Below, one piece after another: positions 54,860 to 63,550 of a stretch of DNA of 64,000 bases. The stretch covers positions 1 through 64,000 of the forward strand of contig DRFI01000031.1 of the NCBI GenBank assembly GCA_011050675.1, written 5' to 3'. The notes under the pieces are model-generated. The model was not told where the DNA came from. It was given only the letters and a program-made list of their open reading frames with translations, and ran no database searches. How positions within the stretch are numbered: the first letter of the stretch is position 1; each line of letters begins with the position of its first letter. Position numbers and translations under genes: made by a program. The stretch comes from Maribacter sp. Lineage in GTDB: Bacteria; Bacteroidota; Bacteroidia; Flavobacteriales; Flavobacteriaceae.

Positions 54860-55337
54860 CCTATTACTAGTTCTTGTTTCAACCGTATTTTTTGCTCAAG
54901 AAGACAAAAAATTACAGATTATTAAAACTTTAGATAATTGGCATGCAGCCGCAGGTGCGGCAGATTTTGATGCTTACTTTGGACTAATGACCAGTGATGC
55001 CGTGTTTATTGGTACAGATGCCACTGAAAATTGGCAGCGAGATGAGTTTATGAGTTTTTCTAAACCATATTTTGATAAGGGGAAAGCTTGGAATTTTACT
55101 GCCGTTGAACGAAATATCTATATAAATGATGCTGCAGACTTAGCTTGGTTCGATGAATTGCTAGACACACAGATGAAAATTTGTCGTGGATCTGGAGTTC
55201 TGAAAAAAGAAGATGGACAATGGAAGGTAGCCCATTACGTATTATCCATAGCTGTGCCAAATGACTTGGTAGATAAGTTGGTGGAACTCAAAAGCGAAAA
55301 GGATGATGCTCTTTTAAAAGAGCTTAAAACAAACTAA
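54846..55337 (+). CDS. Exported NTF2/SnoaL-like protein
   Basis: I start at the ATG at 54846, which gives a signal peptide ending VFFAQ; the frame is open from 54831. The 163-residue product has an NTF2-like domain (about 20-140): LDNWHAAAGAADFDAYFGLM, DAVFIGTDATENW and GSGVLKKEDGQWKVAHYVLS. Such cone-shaped domains bind small ligands or act as enzymes. It overlaps the preceding lipoprotein gene by 14 bases, so the two are co-expressed. Confidence 0.85.
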   Translation: MKKISLLLVLVSTVFFAQEDKKLQIIKTLDNWHAAAGAADFDAYFGLMTSDAVFIGTDATENWQRDEFMSFSKPYFDKGKAWNFTAVERNIYINDAADLAWFDELLDTQMKICRGSGVLKKEDGQWKVAHYVLSIAVPNDLVDKLVELKSEKDDALLKELKTN

Positions 55338-55338
55338 T

Positions 55339-55373
55339 AAAAAAGGCGAATCATTAATGATTCGCCTTTTTTA
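55339..55373. terminator. Bidirectional terminator between convergent genes
   Basis: Arms AAAAAGGCGAATCATT and AATGATTCGCCTTTTTT form a perfect hairpin with A and T runs on each side. Confidence 0.92.
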
Positions 55374-55392
55374 TTTCAATAACAATCGGTAA

Positions 55393-56103
55393 TTATTTTT
55401 TCTCTTCTGGAGCCTCTTTTCTTGAAGTTAAAGCTTGCTTGCTTAAACTTGCCAAATTAAAACTTGGGTCTATTGCTAAAGCTTCGTCCAAGGTAGCAAT
55501 AGCTTGGTCAATATTATTTTTGTCCATGTTATACTGTATAAGTGCCTTAACATGAATAAAAGCTGCTTTCAAAGAAACTTCATAAGGTTGTTGACGCTCG
55601 TAAAAGGCATATTTCATATCATCTGTTGCATTGGCAATGCCATATTCAACATGTGTCATAGCACCAACGTTATCTCCTGTTTGAACCTTTAAGTCGGCTA
55701 ATTCGTAAGCTAAGTAAGCATTAGGCTCTCTTGCATTTAATGCTTCAAATTGTTCTAAAGCTCTTTTTGGTTGATTTAGCGCTTTCAATGAAACAGCTTT
55801 AACCTGGACAGCAAGGTCAGAATCAGTTTCTAATTTCTCAATACCAATTATATTCAACGCTTGTAAATGCTGATTGTCATTTGCATAAATATAAGCAAGT
55901 GTATCATTTCTTTGTTGTGATGGTGATAGAATATTTAAATGGGTAAGTGCATTTATAACACCATCAACATCGCCTTGTAATCGCATTTGATCGTAAAAGG
56001 CTTCGTAATGTTTTAGTAATTCTGAGTTGGTCTGTGAGTATCCATAACTACCGGAGAATAAAACGGCAATGACTACTATTAAAACTGATTTTTTCATTTT
56101 CAT
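55393..56103 (-). CDS. Exported TPR protein
   Basis: The 236-residue protein has a signal peptide ending near SYGYSQ. TPR-like helix pairs fill the rest (ALEQFEALNAREPNAYLAYE, LIQYNMDKNNIDQAIATLDE). It ends with Glu/Lys-rich residues. TPR proteins of this type scaffold other envelope proteins. No neighbour defines its partner. Confidence 0.8.
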   Translation of the reverse strand: MKMKKSVLIVVIAVLFSGSYGYSQTNSELLKHYEAFYDQMRLQGDVDGVINALTHLNILSPSQQRNDTLAYIYANDNQHLQALNIIGIEKLETDSDLAVQVKAVSLKALNQPKRALEQFEALNAREPNAYLAYELADLKVQTGDNVGAMTHVEYGIANATDDMKYAFYERQQPYEVSLKAAFIHVKALIQYNMDKNNIDQAIATLDEALAIDPSFNLASLSKQALTSRKEAPEEKK

Positions 56104-56180
56104 TGTTCTTTTTAAAGTGCGCTAAACTATTAAAATATTCTGTATGATCTTGTTAAGGAAAGGTTTAAATGTTAGAAATG

Positions 56181-56208
56181 AAAAAAGACGCCTGTTAAGG
56201 CGCCTTTT
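56181..56208 (-). terminator. Terminator of the gene at 56232
   Basis: On the minus strand, arms AAAAGGCGCC and GGCGTCTTTT (one mismatch) around TTAACA, followed by TT. It lies 24 bases after the stop. Confidence 0.8.
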
Positions 56209-56231
56209 AAAACTAGTTATTTTTTGAATTT

Positions 56232-56606
56232 TTAAGCTAATTCTAACTTGTTATTAGATGTTTTAAAGGAATTCAATAGCTGTGTGTAAAAACCAATACT
56301 CTTATTATCTTTTTCTACACAAGATATTAGAAACTTACACAAATTATTAAACAACAGATTCGTGTAAAATGTTGGTAAATAAGTATTTACTTTTTTAGGG
56401 TCGTAAAAACTATCATCTTCAATTACCTCCATTTTTATTCTATGGCGGTGGTAGTCTATAGTTACACTGGTAGCATTATAATATTTTTTTAATAATGCAA
56501 TATGTAAATCTTCGTACTTTTTAGACCCGTTAGGGTTCTTGCAACTTAGGGAGATGAGCTTCTCTAATTCAACCAAAACCCTCTCCCGTAATTTTTCTTT
56601 CTTCAT
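56232..56606 (-). CDS. Small cytoplasmic protein of unknown function
   Basis: A 124-residue protein without signal peptide. The N-terminus is basic and helical (MKKEKLRERVLVELEKLISL); the centre has TIDYHRHRIKMEVIEDDSFY. No family recognised. A TACCTTTG box at 56632-56639 (minus strand) fits a -7 promoter box, 25 bases before its start. Confidence 0.6.
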   Translation of the reverse strand: MKKEKLRERVLVELEKLISLSCKNPNGSKKYEDLHIALLKKYYNATSVTIDYHRHRIKMEVIEDDSFYDPKKVNTYLPTFYTNLLFNNLCKFLISCVEKDNKSIGFYTQLLNSFKTSNNKLELA

Positions 56607-56631
56607 GATATTATGGCTTTATATTGTTATA

Positions 56632-56639
56632 CAAAGGTA
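56632..56639 (-). promoter_or_regulatory. -7 type box TACCTTTG
   Basis: On the minus strand this matches TAnnTTTG, 25 bases before the start of the gene at 56606. The expected -33 TTTG is not clear, so support is limited. Confidence 0.35.
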
Positions 56640-56731
56640 TGTCATACGTCGATAAGTAGTTGATAACCAACAATATATTAACGCTATTTTCACGTATTTG
56701 TTGTCAAAGGAAGGTTTTGTGTTGTAAAGCC

Positions 56732-57541
56732 TTAATTTATAGTTGTAAGAAACTTAAACTTATTAATAAGAAAAGGACTACAAAATGTTATTAATTTGTC
56801 CGTTTTCCCGGAAGTTGAGGTGTATTGGGGTGCTGCTATACCTCGCTTTAAAGCTTCTTTGGTATAATATTCTTTTTTCGTTGGATGCGCAGGATACACG
56901 GCATTTAGAACATCGTTAAAATGTTGGCGTTCTATTATGGTCCTTATAATACCGATACAATCATCTAAATGAATTAAGTTAATAGGAGCATCACCACCAG
57001 TAAGATTTTCTCTACCGGATAACATGGTCACAGGGTGTCTGTTTGGACCTATTAAACCCCCAAAACGAATTATAGTGGTTTGGAGTTCAGGATCGTTTTT
57101 TAATAATTCTTCGCATTGTAATAGTTGTATGCCAGACTCAGTATTAGGTTTTGGTTCGGTTTGCTCTGTTACGACACCTTCAGCATCTCCATACACTGCA
57201 GTACTACTGGCAAAAATGATCTTTCTTACCCGAGATTTTTTAATTACTTTATGTAGTAATCTAATTTTTGCGATGTAACTTTCCTTTGGTCCCTTTCCTC
57301 TTAATTTGGGTGGAATATTAATGACGAGAATACTCAATGAACTTAGAAATTCATCAATATTTCCATGTATCCCGTCTTCAGATAATAAAATATGAAATGG
57401 GACAATGCCTTTTTCTTTCAGCATAGCTAATTTATCTTCCGAAGTAGAAGTTCCGTTTACTTCATAATCTTGTTCTATTAAACTTTCAGCTAATGGTAAC
57501 CCTAGCCAACCACAACCAATAACACCTATTTTATTACTCAA
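56732..57541 (-). CDS. SDR-family NAD(P)-dependent epimerase-like protein (YeeZ-like)
   Basis: The 269-residue enzyme has the N-terminal nucleotide motif GVIGCGWLGLPLAESL and the segment FASSTAVYGDAEG. The catalytic Tyr-x-x-x-Lys is replaced by a less clear sequence. The start is a TTG at 57541, overlapping the 3' end of the M28 peptidase gene by 8 bases; no ATG is available in the first 30 codons. Substrate unknown. Translation is coupled to the peptidase. Confidence 0.85.
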   Translation of the reverse strand: MSNKIGVIGCGWLGLPLAESLIEQDYEVNGTSTSEDKLAMLKEKGIVPFHILLSEDGIHGNIDEFLSSLSILVINIPPKLRGKGPKESYIAKIRLLHKVIKKSRVRKIIFASSTAVYGDAEGVVTEQTEPKPNTESGIQLLQCEELLKNDPELQTTIIRFGGLIGPNRHPVTMLSGRENLTGGDAPINLIHLDDCIGIIRTIIERQHFNDVLNAVYPAHPTKKEYYTKEALKRGIAAPQYTSTSGKTDKLITFCSPFLINKFKFLTTIN

Positions 57542-59816
57542 ATTTTACTTTTTGGATGGTTAATATAGCATCGTTCAACACAAATGGCATTGGAATTTGA
57601 TTTTCTTTTCGTTGTGGAATGGTAAACAAAGCATTATCAAGAAGGTCGTTAGAAGCCTCGTAAATGGTAATTTCTAATTCCTTATCTTCAGGTACTTCGA
57701 GAGTTATATCCGTGTAATTCTTATCGCTTATATAATTGGTTATTAACCTACCACTATTTCTATTTTGAAGAAAGTGCTCTGATAATTCTACCCCGTTAAC
57801 GTTTGCCTTCAAAACATCAATATCATTAGTGAATAATTCTAATCGATTAATAGGTCTATTTGGGGTAATACAAAGACGAATGGTGCGTACTGCATTTATT
57901 AAAGTATCCAATTGTATTTCAATAGTTGGCTTTGGAACATTTTTTAGAGGAGCATCATTGGTAAATGTAAAATTAGATCCGTATTTACTACTAATGACCT
58001 TTTTGCTAAGGTTATTGTCCATAACCTTTTTAGTGATGTATTGTGAAGTCCAATCTGATAATTGATGCTCATAAGTTGCCCACATGGCTTTCTCATCATC
58101 TGCATTTAATACATACAATAAACTGGTAGGCTTTGGGCGTTCTTTTGTGAAGCTAGAGTCCATATGGGCAGAAACCATAAGTCCTGCAAACAACAAGAAA
58201 CTGAGAAATGCCAAAGCACCTTTTTTTCTGTATTTGGTAACTAATGGTAATAGTAAAAAGAAAATTAATGTTGTTAAAAGGGTAGAAGTTATCATCATTT
58301 TAAGACCTAACCCAACTGGGAACATTTGCACTAATGGTGCGAATATAAATAACGCTGGAATGCCTAGAAAAACTAATAAAAACGGATTCGGATTCTTTTG
58401 ATTGATGTGGACGTAAAAGGCAACTAAGAAACTGTAAAGTGGTATTATAAAAAATGCAGCTCCTTTTAAGTAGACAGCTACCAGACCACAAATAATTATC
58501 CAAATAATAAATGGAGCCACTAATAAGTTTGCTGTTTTTATAACTTTAAACCTGTAATAGGCGTAAAAACAAGTTCCTAATGAAAATAAGGTGAAGGCTA
58601 AAATATATGCATGACCATTGTAGGTGAATCCGTGTAGAATATCATTGTAAGCTGGATACACCCATTTCAAAAACGTCCAGCTATAGTAACCTACAATTCC
58701 ATTGATAACTAACGTGAAGAGCACTGGTATAAACCCCTTTAGAATATCTTTTCCTTTTAATATTTTTTTCCTAAATCCAGATATTAGAAGTATTATGAAA
58801 AAAATGATAGCAAGAATAAGCATAGGCATGATCCAAGTAAAAGGGTATGAGACCATTTTAAAAAACGGTACATTAAAGTAGACATTATCATCCAAGCTTT
58901 TTAAGTTGGTTAGGTCTGTATTGCTAAAGTGTACTAATAATGGCATTAGGTAACTACCTTGGTGTGCTAAGGTCTTTCGGTCTAATCGTTCATAATTATC
59001 AATTGCGGTATGGTAGTCAAAATGATCATCGATAAAAGCGAAATTAAATCCCTCAACATCACCCTCTTCTCTAAAAACAGTTAGATCAGTATCATTAGGT
59101 AACATTTTATAAATACTATAGACAAGTGAATTAGCTACAGGAAACTCAGGATTTGCAGCAATAAATTCGGATATAAGTTTGCTGTTTCCTTTGTTGGTTT
59201 CCATGAGCATGTAACTTGGTCCACCACTACCACGGGCTTCAAAATTTAAAACAAGACCAACATCTTTCAACCATTTATGCTTGTCAACAAATAAATCGGC
59301 TCCATTAAGGCCTAACTCTTCGGCATCGGATATTAAAATAATGATATCGTTCTTTGGTGTTGCATTCGTCTTTAGAAATGCTCTTACCCCTTCCAGAATT
59401 GTAGCAACGCCACTTCCTGCATCACTAGCACCAAGAGAAGAATGGGGACCACTATCATAGTGACTCAGTAACAATAATGCCTTACCGGATTCGCTGCCTT
59501 TTATGCGGGCAAGTATATTCTCTGCTTTGCTTAAATTGCCCCAATCACCAGAGGTATATCCTTCTTGTAAAGAAGTTTCCAAACCTAAATTCTTAAGCTC
59601 ATCTGTAATATAGTTACGTACCGAAGTATGAGCAGGGAAACCCACACCATGCGGTTCTTTTGAAATTTCTTTTACATGTTGTAATGCCCTATTTGTAGAG
59701 AATTCGGTTTCAACAACAACTTCATCTGGACTATACTGCGGTAAAAGAACTCTAAAACTCCAATAGGTAGCAAGAATAATAAGTAGTAAGGTTAATAGGG
59801 TTGGTGTCTTTTTCAT
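57534..59816 (-). CDS. M28 family membrane metallopeptidase
   Basis: A 760-residue protein. An N-terminal signal-anchor precedes an M28 zinc-peptidase domain (about 40-310) with LLSHYDSGPHSS, GASDAGSGVATI, ISDAEELG and DHFDYHTAIDN supplying the metal ligands. From about 320 to 575 there are eight or nine membrane helices, then a C-terminal periplasmic sandwich domain (about 590-760). The layout equals the ER-peptidase-1/vacuolar type. It probably trims peptides at the cell surface or periplasm. Confidence 0.92.
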   Translation of the reverse strand: MKKTPTLLTLLLIILATYWSFRVLLPQYSPDEVVVETEFSTNRALQHVKEISKEPHGVGFPAHTSVRNYITDELKNLGLETSLQEGYTSGDWGNLSKAENILARIKGSESGKALLLLSHYDSGPHSSLGASDAGSGVATILEGVRAFLKTNATPKNDIIILISDAEELGLNGADLFVDKHKWLKDVGLVLNFEARGSGGPSYMLMETNKGNSKLISEFIAANPEFPVANSLVYSIYKMLPNDTDLTVFREEGDVEGFNFAFIDDHFDYHTAIDNYERLDRKTLAHQGSYLMPLLVHFSNTDLTNLKSLDDNVYFNVPFFKMVSYPFTWIMPMLILAIIFFIILLISGFRKKILKGKDILKGFIPVLFTLVINGIVGYYSWTFLKWVYPAYNDILHGFTYNGHAYILAFTLFSLGTCFYAYYRFKVIKTANLLVAPFIIWIIICGLVAVYLKGAAFFIIPLYSFLVAFYVHINQKNPNPFLLVFLGIPALFIFAPLVQMFPVGLGLKMMITSTLLTTLIFFLLLPLVTKYRKKGALAFLSFLLFAGLMVSAHMDSSFTKERPKPTSLLYVLNADDEKAMWATYEHQLSDWTSQYITKKVMDNNLSKKVISSKYGSNFTFTNDAPLKNVPKPTIEIQLDTLINAVRTIRLCITPNRPINRLELFTNDIDVLKANVNGVELSEHFLQNRNSGRLITNYISDKNYTDITLEVPEDKELEITIYEASNDLLDNALFTIPQRKENQIPMPFVLNDAILTIQKVKFE

Positions 59817-59936
59817 GATTACGGTATTCTTTTAATTAAGCATAAAGTATTAAAAATAACACTACAAATATTGGCTTTTATTAGCAAATGTCAATTATTT
59901 TATTATCTTTAGTAATTAACCTCTAAACAAACTATC

Positions 59937-60401
59937 ATGGGAATCAAAAGCTTTCAAGGCGTTAGAAAGGTATTTAAAAAGGAATTTGAAGCCCCAATTT
60001 TGGTAGCAGATTACATGACTACTAAGTTAATCACTTTTTCGCCAGAAGAGTCAATTTTAACCGTAATGGAAAAATTTGCCAAACATCGTATTTCAGGTGG
60101 ACCTGTTTTAGATAAGAACGGATTTCTAGTTGGTATCATTTCTGAAGCGGATTGTATGAAGCAAATTTCTGAAAGTAGATATTTTAATCAACCTATTTTA
60201 GATAAGAGTGTTGAAAGATTTATGACTAAAACCGTGGAAACCATTCCACATGATATTTCAATTTTTGATGCTGCTGGTATTTTTGCCCAACACAACAGAA
60301 GAAGGCTGCCAGTTATGCGAAATGGTATATTAGTTGGTCAAATTAGTAGAAAAGATATTGTTATTGCAGCCTTAAAACTAAGCGGCCATAACTATAAATA
60401 A
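59937..60401 (+). CDS. CBS domain pair protein
   Basis: The 154-residue protein consists of two CBS motifs: about 25-85 (ADYMTTKLITFSPEESIL, ISGGPVLDKNGFLVGIISE) and about 95-150 (ERFMTKTVETIPHDISI, RRRLPVMRNGILVGQISRKD). CBS pairs bind adenosine nucleotides and act as regulators. The gene stands alone before a strong terminator. Confidence 0.93.
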   Translation: MGIKSFQGVRKVFKKEFEAPILVADYMTTKLITFSPEESILTVMEKFAKHRISGGPVLDKNGFLVGIISEADCMKQISESRYFNQPILDKSVERFMTKTVETIPHDISIFDAAGIFAQHNRRRLPVMRNGILVGQISRKDIVIAALKLSGHNYK

Positions 60402-60426
60402 GAATTTACTTTTAAAGAGATATATA

Positions 60427-60470
60427 AAAACAAATAAAGCTATCCTTCGGGAAAGCTTTATTTGTTTTTA
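60427..60470 (+). terminator. Terminator of the CBS gene
   Basis: Long arms AAAACAAATAAAGCT and AGCTTTATTTGTTTT around a short loop TATCCTTCGGGAA; the T-run follows. The hairpin also faces the convergent gene at 60483. Confidence 0.88.
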
Positions 60471-60482
60471 GTAGCCAGTAGC

Positions 60483-60833
60483 TTATTCCCGTTTTACGAT
60501 CATGTAAAAATCATTATCTAATGGTAGATATCCTAAATCGTATAAAAAGTAATAGGTAGTGCCTTTCTTGGTAGTGTATAGGTTGGTGACATAATCAAAA
60601 TCGAAACCCTTGTCCAGCAAACGAGTACGCGTTGTTTTTGTCTTACCATCAGTTAATTTGTAACTGTCAAGAACACGGTAATTTTTACGAAGTCTATTGT
60701 TAATGTTTCTAATGAGATTTTTACTGTCTGGATTTACTTTATTGTTGTAAGCATTGCGACAGTAGTCATTACAGAATTTTTTATCAATTCTACCAATGAC
60801 ATCTTTACTGCACTCTAAACATTGCTTATTCAT
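60483..60833 (-). CDS. Zinc-ribbon protein
   Basis: A 116-residue cytoplasmic protein. Its N-terminal zinc-binding ribbon has QCLECSKDVIG and KKFCNDYCRNAYNN (two pairs of cysteines, CxxC and CxxxC). The rest is a small basic domain (TRTRLLDKGFDFDYVTNLYT). Similar proteins are common in Flavobacteriia with no known role. Starts 1 base after the DUF6265-like gene. Confidence 0.85.
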   Translation of the reverse strand: MNKQCLECSKDVIGRIDKKFCNDYCRNAYNNKVNPDSKNLIRNINNRLRKNYRVLDSYKLTDGKTKTTRTRLLDKGFDFDYVTNLYTTKKGTTYYFLYDLGYLPLDNDFYMIVKRE

Positions 60834-61325
60834 CTATTGTCTGTGGTAGTTAAATTTTACTTCGTTTGAAGTTCCGTCTTCTTCCCCAACTTCAACGTAC
60901 ATGTTTATTTCTTTATCAGATATATATTCAATAGTGAAATCGTCAAAATAAAAACGATTCTCTTCTACTTGTACCAATTTAAAATCAATATTTTCATCTC
61001 TTTCTTCCCAACCACTTAGATTAGCGTCAAAATGTTTAAGTTGTAAAATGAGGGTTCCATCAGTTTCTAATAAATGTCCAAATTCGTAAAAACTTACGGC
61101 ACCTTTGTCAAGTAAACGAAATGAGAACATCATAGAGCCATCTAATGGTGGACTCCATATTTCTTCTGCAATACCTCCAAAGGCTTCCCCTTTCCAATGT
61201 CCTGCTAACCATTCTATGTTATTTAGACTAGCATCTGGACTCGTCATACCTTCTTCAAAAGAAATCGTGTTTTGTGACTGTAATAAACATGTAGTAGAAA
61301 GAAAGAAAAGCAGTAATAATTTCAT
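60834..61325 (-). CDS. DUF6265-like exported protein
   Basis: The 163-residue protein has a signal peptide ending at about LLQSQ. The conserved domain reads IEWLAGHWKGEAFGGIAEEI, WSPPLDGSMMFSFRLLDKG and FYEFGHLLETDGTL, a lipocalin-like single-domain family of unknown function. It directly precedes the zinc-ribbon gene. Confidence 0.85.
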   Translation of the reverse strand: MKLLLLFFLSTTCLLQSQNTISFEEGMTSPDASLNNIEWLAGHWKGEAFGGIAEEIWSPPLDGSMMFSFRLLDKGAVSFYEFGHLLETDGTLILQLKHFDANLSGWEERDENIDFKLVQVEENRFYFDDFTIEYISDKEINMYVEVGEEDGTSNEVKFNYHRQ

Positions 61326-61376
61326 GTTATCGTATTTGCAACAAGATACAAATTAAACGTTTACAAACGCCTTTGT

Positions 61377-61757
61377 TTACTTTTCGTAAAATTCAATAGG
61401 AAGGCCGTCTGGGTCAGCTATGAATGTAAATCGTTTATTAGTGAATTCGTCTATTCGTATAGGTTCTGCAATAACATTATGTAGTTTACATTTAGCAATA
61501 ATATCTTCTAAATTGTCCACTTCAAAAGCTATATGTCGCAATCCGCATGATTCTGGTCTAGATGGTCTTTGTGGCGGATTAGGGAAGGAAAATAACTCAA
61601 TGATATATTCGCCCTGTAAAGCCAAATCTAATTTATAGGACTTTCGTTCTTCACGATATACTTCTCGAATAATCTCTAACCCTAAAACCTCTATGTAGAA
61701 TTGTTTTGAAATTTCATAATTAGAGCAAATAATGGCGGTATGGTGTACTTTGTTCAT
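61377..61757 (-). CDS. VOC-superfamily (glyoxalase-like) protein
   Basis: This 126-residue protein matches the YaeR/GloA2-like family: MNKVHHTAIICSNYEISKQF, LGLEIIREVYREERKSYKLD, GLRHIAFEVDNLEDI and DPDGLPIEFYEK. Metal ligand positions His5/His6, Glu54 (YIIELFSFP), His74 and Glu122 (IEFYE) are plausible. Substrate unknown; glyoxalase activity is not established for this branch. Confidence 0.9.
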   Translation of the reverse strand: MNKVHHTAIICSNYEISKQFYIEVLGLEIIREVYREERKSYKLDLALQGEYIIELFSFPNPPQRPSRPESCGLRHIAFEVDNLEDIIAKCKLHNVIAEPIRIDEFTNKRFTFIADPDGLPIEFYEK

Positions 61758-61772
61758 AGCTTTAAATTAGAA

Positions 61773-61898
61773 TTACTTATCTAAGAAGTATATTAGTATT
61801 ACTGTTAGAACGGGAACTCCAATATAAATAAGTAGTAATGGGAAACCCCCTTTGAAACCTTTTATTATCTTTTTATGGAATTTCTTTTCGAAGAGCAT
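61773..61898 (-). CDS. Small single-pass membrane protein (41 residues)
   Basis: Found by hand. ATG at 61898 gives MLFEKKFHKKIIKGFKGGFP, then a hydrophobic helix PLLLIYIGVPVLTVILIYFL and DK. A basic cytoplasmic face and a single helix are clear. It lies between the porin-like gene terminator and the VOC gene, 15 bases before the VOC start, so it is probably in the same transcript. Confidence 0.55.
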   Translation of the reverse strand: MLFEKKFHKKIIKGFKGGFPLLLIYIGVPVLTVILIYFLDK

Positions 61899-61920
61899 AT
61901 TAGATTATATAGTTATAAAA

Positions 61921-61960
61921 TAACAAGGGTGGTTTACAAATTTGTAAACCACCCTTGTTA
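61921..61960. terminator. Perfect 40-bp palindrome, terminator of the barrel gene
   Basis: Two 20-base arms beginning TAACAAGGGTGG and meeting without a loop form a full palindrome. A/T-rich DNA flanks it on both sides (AAAA before, TTAAT after). It ends the minus-strand gene at 61979. Confidence 0.8.
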
Positions 61961-61978
61961 TTAATATGAAATGTGTGA

Positions 61979-62488
61979 TTATAACTTATAAGTGATTCCG
62001 ATTCTTCCTCCACTTACAACATTTCCTCCTCCAATTTGAAGATTTACTGCGAAATTATCATCAAAGAAATAGCGACCGCCTATTTGTAAACCTAAACCGA
62101 AATTATCAACGTCAACATCATTAACAGTGCTACCGTTAATTTTGGTAGACCAGCTATAGTAAGTCAAATTAGCACCTGCATATAAATCCCACTGACTTGG
62201 AATCTCAAAAACCTCATTAAAATGATAATTACCATTTCCTGTAATACCAAATATAGAACTCTTGTAGTCGCCACCAAAACCACTACCATGATTGTAGGTT
62301 TGATACGATAATTCGCCGCCAACAGAGATATTTGGTGCTACACCATATTCTAATCCTGCGTAAATTGGAGTTCCCCATCCAGAAAAGCCAAATCCTGCAT
62401 TTGCTTGTAATGCTCCTTCTTCTAATGGTGATTGTGCGTACGAAAAGCCAATAGTAAATAAGGCTAATAATAAAGTGATTTTTTTCAT
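61979..62488 (-). CDS. Outer-membrane beta-barrel protein (small porin-like)
   Basis: I use the ATG at 62488, which gives a signal peptide ending FSYAQ; the frame runs on to 62509. The 169-residue product has about eight alternating strands, ends with a hydrophobic strand (GGRIGITYKL), and has glycine-rich turns (GFGFSGWGTPIYAGLEYGV). Small OmpX/OmpW-like barrels of this type are common. Role unknown. Confidence 0.85.
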   Translation of the reverse strand: MKKITLLLALFTIGFSYAQSPLEEGALQANAGFGFSGWGTPIYAGLEYGVAPNISVGGELSYQTYNHGSGFGGDYKSSIFGITGNGNYHFNEVFEIPSQWDLYAGANLTYYSWSTKINGSTVNDVDVDNFGLGLQIGGRYFFDDNFAVNLQIGGGNVVSGGRIGITYKL

Positions 62489-62720
62489 GGTTAATGTTTT
62501 GGCTAACAATTAGTTAATTAATATTTTTTGATATTTTGAATGTAAATATCTGCGAAAGATAATTAAATATTTTAATTGTTAAAGTTTTAACCTCACCAAA
62601 ATATATAGGTAAAAAAAGTAAGACCGGATGCCAAGAATACTTCACTTTCGATAGTAATATCTTTATCTAGATATTCATTTCTTAAATGCGCGATAAAGTT
62701 ATTTTTTGCTAACCTAAAGA

Positions 62721-63278
62721 TTACTCAAGGGCTTCATACAACTCAATAGCTTTCGTATAATTGATTGCGCCTTTCATAGTCATGTCATTTACATAACCAT
62801 CTAAAGTCTGGTGATTTAATTCTACCCAAGTCTCCAACGAATCTCTTTTTTGTGCCCAAATATTCCAATTAACGTCGATGTATTCTAACTCTTCGATTTT
62901 TGAGATTTTATCAGCTTCAAAGGTTATTTTGACCTTAAACTTTAGGGGGTTGTTTTTTAAGAACTCATTACGGATATTTTTCTGAGCAATTGTTGCGAAG
63001 ATGTCATTGTTCTTTTCTTTTAAATCAATTATTTCATAAGATGGTTTAAAAATTGAATCCCATTTAAAAAATTTATGAAAACTGTCATAATCATAACTTG
63101 TTGTAAACTCACCTGAAACTATGGTGATGCTATCATTTATTACAGCATTTAATTCGTCGAAATTTCCGGAGTCAAAAGCATTGTAATATTGCTTGACAGT
63201 TTCTTTATGATCTAATTTTTGATAGTCACAACTGGTCAATAGACCTATTGTAACTAATAAAATAAATATATTTTTCAT
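62721..63278 (-). CDS. Small lipoprotein with NTF2-like domain
   Basis: The 185-residue lipoprotein has Cys17 in GLLTSC. The domain KQYYNAFDSGNFDELNAVIN, DSITIVSGEF and KFKVKITFEADKISKIEEL fits a SnoaL/NTF2-like fold. Starts on the last base of the upstream gene's stop (TAATG). Confidence 0.75.
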   Translation of the reverse strand: MKNIFILLVTIGLLTSCDYQKLDHKETVKQYYNAFDSGNFDELNAVINDSITIVSGEFTTSYDYDSFHKFFKWDSIFKPSYEIIDLKEKNNDIFATIAQKNIRNEFLKNNPLKFKVKITFEADKISKIEELEYIDVNWNIWAQKRDSLETWVELNHQTLDGYVNDMTMKGAINYTKAIELYEALE

Positions 63279-63502
63279 TATGCGATTTTATCAACTGAAA
63301 CTAAATTTTTAATCTTCAGTGCTTTTTCAAAATGATCTAATTTATGCTCTTGAATCCACCATGTGGCGACTTCCATTAAGAGTTTGGGATTGTCATTTTT
63401 GTTCTTAAAAAAAGCGTAGAACGATAGCCCTACATTATCTCCTTTGGCAGCAATTTTAGCATCGCAAACTTCAATGATTTTTAATCTTATTTCTTTGTTC
63501 AT
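63278..63502 (-). CDS. DUF6500-like small protein
   Basis: The 74-residue protein has a compact helical pattern: EVCDAKIAAKGDNVGLSFYA, FFKNKNDNPKLLMEVATWW and HKLDHFEKALKIKNLV. I recall this as the DUF6500 family, function unknown. Its stop codon overlaps the next start by one base, so it is co-expressed with the NTF2-like lipoprotein. Confidence 0.7.
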   Translation of the reverse strand: MNKEIRLKIIEVCDAKIAAKGDNVGLSFYAFFKNKNDNPKLLMEVATWWIQEHKLDHFEKALKIKNLVSVDKIA

Positions 63503-63550
63503 TTTAAATGTTAAGAGATTTGTTCTATTCTATTTTAAAGTACTTCAAAA

